DNA of 5,935 bases from JADHLJ01 sp038118725. GTDB lineage: Bacteria; Pseudomonadota; Alphaproteobacteria; Thalassobaculales; Thalassobaculaceae. Positions within the stretch are counted from its first letter, which is position 1. Every line of letters begins with the position of its first letter. Below are positions 5,237-5,935 of this stretch, piece after piece. The DNA lies in the NCBI GenBank assembly GCA_038118725.1, contig JAYOIK010000142.1:1-5935 (forward strand), in the 5' to 3' direction. Under the pieces are notes generated by a model that did no database searches, was not told the DNA's origin, and was given only the letters and a program-made list of their open reading frames with translations. The position numbers and the translations under genes were made by a program.

Positions 5237-5935
5237 CTAAGCGCCGGGCGCGAAACTCACGACGCAAACAGCGATGTTGTCTTGGGCGGTTTGACGGGCG
5301 CGGCTCATAATCTCGCCCAGCCGCTCTTCGTTGGGGATATCCACCATGGTCAAAAGGGACCCGATGCCGGTGGTTTCGTTCAGCCCGTCGGTGCAAATGA
5401 GGTACGCATCACCGACCTCGAACGTGTCTTCAAGGCAATCAGCCTGGAGTCTACCGGTTCGCCAGGCCTGACGGAAAACCGGGCCCAGCCCGAAATTCAG
5501 CGCTTTCGGACTTGCGCCCGGCATTCGGTCGCCGAGGGATAGAGACGGGCCCACATGGTCCCTGGTTAGCAGGCGCCCCCCATTCTTGCCGATCTTGTAG
5601 ACGCGGCTATCACCGGCGTGAAAGACCCGCGCCCGTTGGCCGTCCAAGGCGACACCGGCGATCGTCGTGCCCGACCCACCCATGCAGAGCGACTCCATTC
5701 GAGACTGCAAACGCCCGATCAACCACAGCAGATCACCTCGATCCGGCCCCAGTTGATTGGCTAGCCCGGCCAAGGTCTCGCATGCCGTTCGGCTCGCATG
5801 ACCGCCGCTCGGCCCACCACCCACGCCGTCGCAAACCGCGATGATCGGCATCGGGGCCAAAACTGGAATCTCCGCCGGTTGAAGCATGTCTTCTGATTGG
5901 GTGACCCGCGCGTCGACTAGGATACAATCCTGCTG
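5237..5935 (-). CDS. PP2C-family serine/threonine protein phosphatase, N-terminus cut by the window edge
   Basis: A Mg2+/Mn2+-dependent protein phosphatase of the bacterial PP2C (Stp/PppA-like) type. The frame stays open from the stop at 5237 to the last base, so 232 residues are visible and the true start lies to the right. The first visible residues, QQDCILVD, fit the conserved opening (N/Q)(E/Q)D motif of PP2C. An ATG at 5887 therefore lies inside the domain and is not the start. Further motifs in order are AVCDGVGG (metal-binding Asp at visible residue 36), GSGTT, VFHAGDSRVYKI, LTRDH, ICTDGLNE and QDNIAV. All metal-site aspartates expected for the family are present, so it should be active. 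No transmembrane segment or extra domain is seen in the visible part. Such enzymes often oppose Hanks-type kinases or act in type VI secretion control, but any partner would be outside the window. Confidence 0.92.
   Translation of the reverse strand, partial: QQDCILVDARVTQSEDMLQPAEIPVLAPMPIIAVCDGVGGGPSGGHASRTACETLAGLANQLGPDRGDLLWLIGRLQSRMESLCMGGSGTTIAGVALDGQRARVFHAGDSRVYKIGKNGGRLLTRDHVGPSLSLGDRMPGASPKALNFGLGPVFRQAWRTGRLQADCLEDTFEVGDAYLICTDGLNETTGIGSLLTMVDIPNEERLGEIMSRARQTAQDNIAVCVVSFAPGA

Noticed and set aside
5203..5253. TCGCGCC / GGCGCGA inverted repeat at the hydrolase/phosphatase junction as a terminator
   Set aside because: It has seven-base, all-GC-rich arms with a 37-base loop and no T-run; such pairs are expected by chance in this composition.

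Overview
The window looks like chromosomal DNA of a GC-rich Gram-negative bacterium, most likely an alphaproteobacterium. This rests on the codon usage (strong G/C at third positions), the style of the flagellar and catabolic proteins, and strong Shine-Dalgarno sites. The taxonomic call is inference; no rRNA or marker gene is present. The window is densely coding, with no gene-free stretch longer than about 215 bases and no sign of mobile elements, CRISPR or tRNA.

Layout from left to right. (1) Positions 1-101 hold the last 32 codons of a plus-strand gene that reads as the C-terminus of the flagellar switch protein FliG. (2) Converging on it from the minus strand is a complete VIT1/CCC1-family iron/manganese transporter (127-825). 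(3) Next, on the same strand, is a fused class II aldolase/short-chain dehydrogenase (860-2911). (4) Upstream of that, also on the minus strand, is a mandelate-racemase-type enolase superfamily enzyme (3010-4119). (5) A 215-bp divergent spacer (4120-4334) carries a candidate promoter, a perfect 12-bp palindrome and a longer inverted repeat. (6) A plus-strand alpha/beta hydrolase follows (4335-5225). (7) Converging on it is a PP2C-type protein phosphatase whose N-terminus runs off the right edge (5237-5935).

How the genes may work together: the enolase-superfamily gene and the aldolase/dehydrogenase gene probably form one transcript read leftward from the divergent spacer. Together they supply dehydration or epimerisation of a carboxylate, aldol cleavage, and NAD-dependent oxidation/reduction, which suggests catabolism of a sugar acid or related hydroxy acid. 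The substrate cannot be read from the sequence. The fusion protein resembles the uncharacterised bifunctional aldolase/SDR subfamily more than the known rhamnulose-1-phosphate RhaD type, and no rhamnose isomerase or kinase is in view. The transporter gene lies 34 bp behind the aldolase gene and may be read from the same transcript, though its role is unrelated on its face. A fully paired RNA hairpin in that gap could control its translation. The hydrolase may serve the same pathway (for example as a lactonase or esterase), but only divergent position suggests this. The PP2C and FliG genes belong to other neighbourhoods cut by the window edges.
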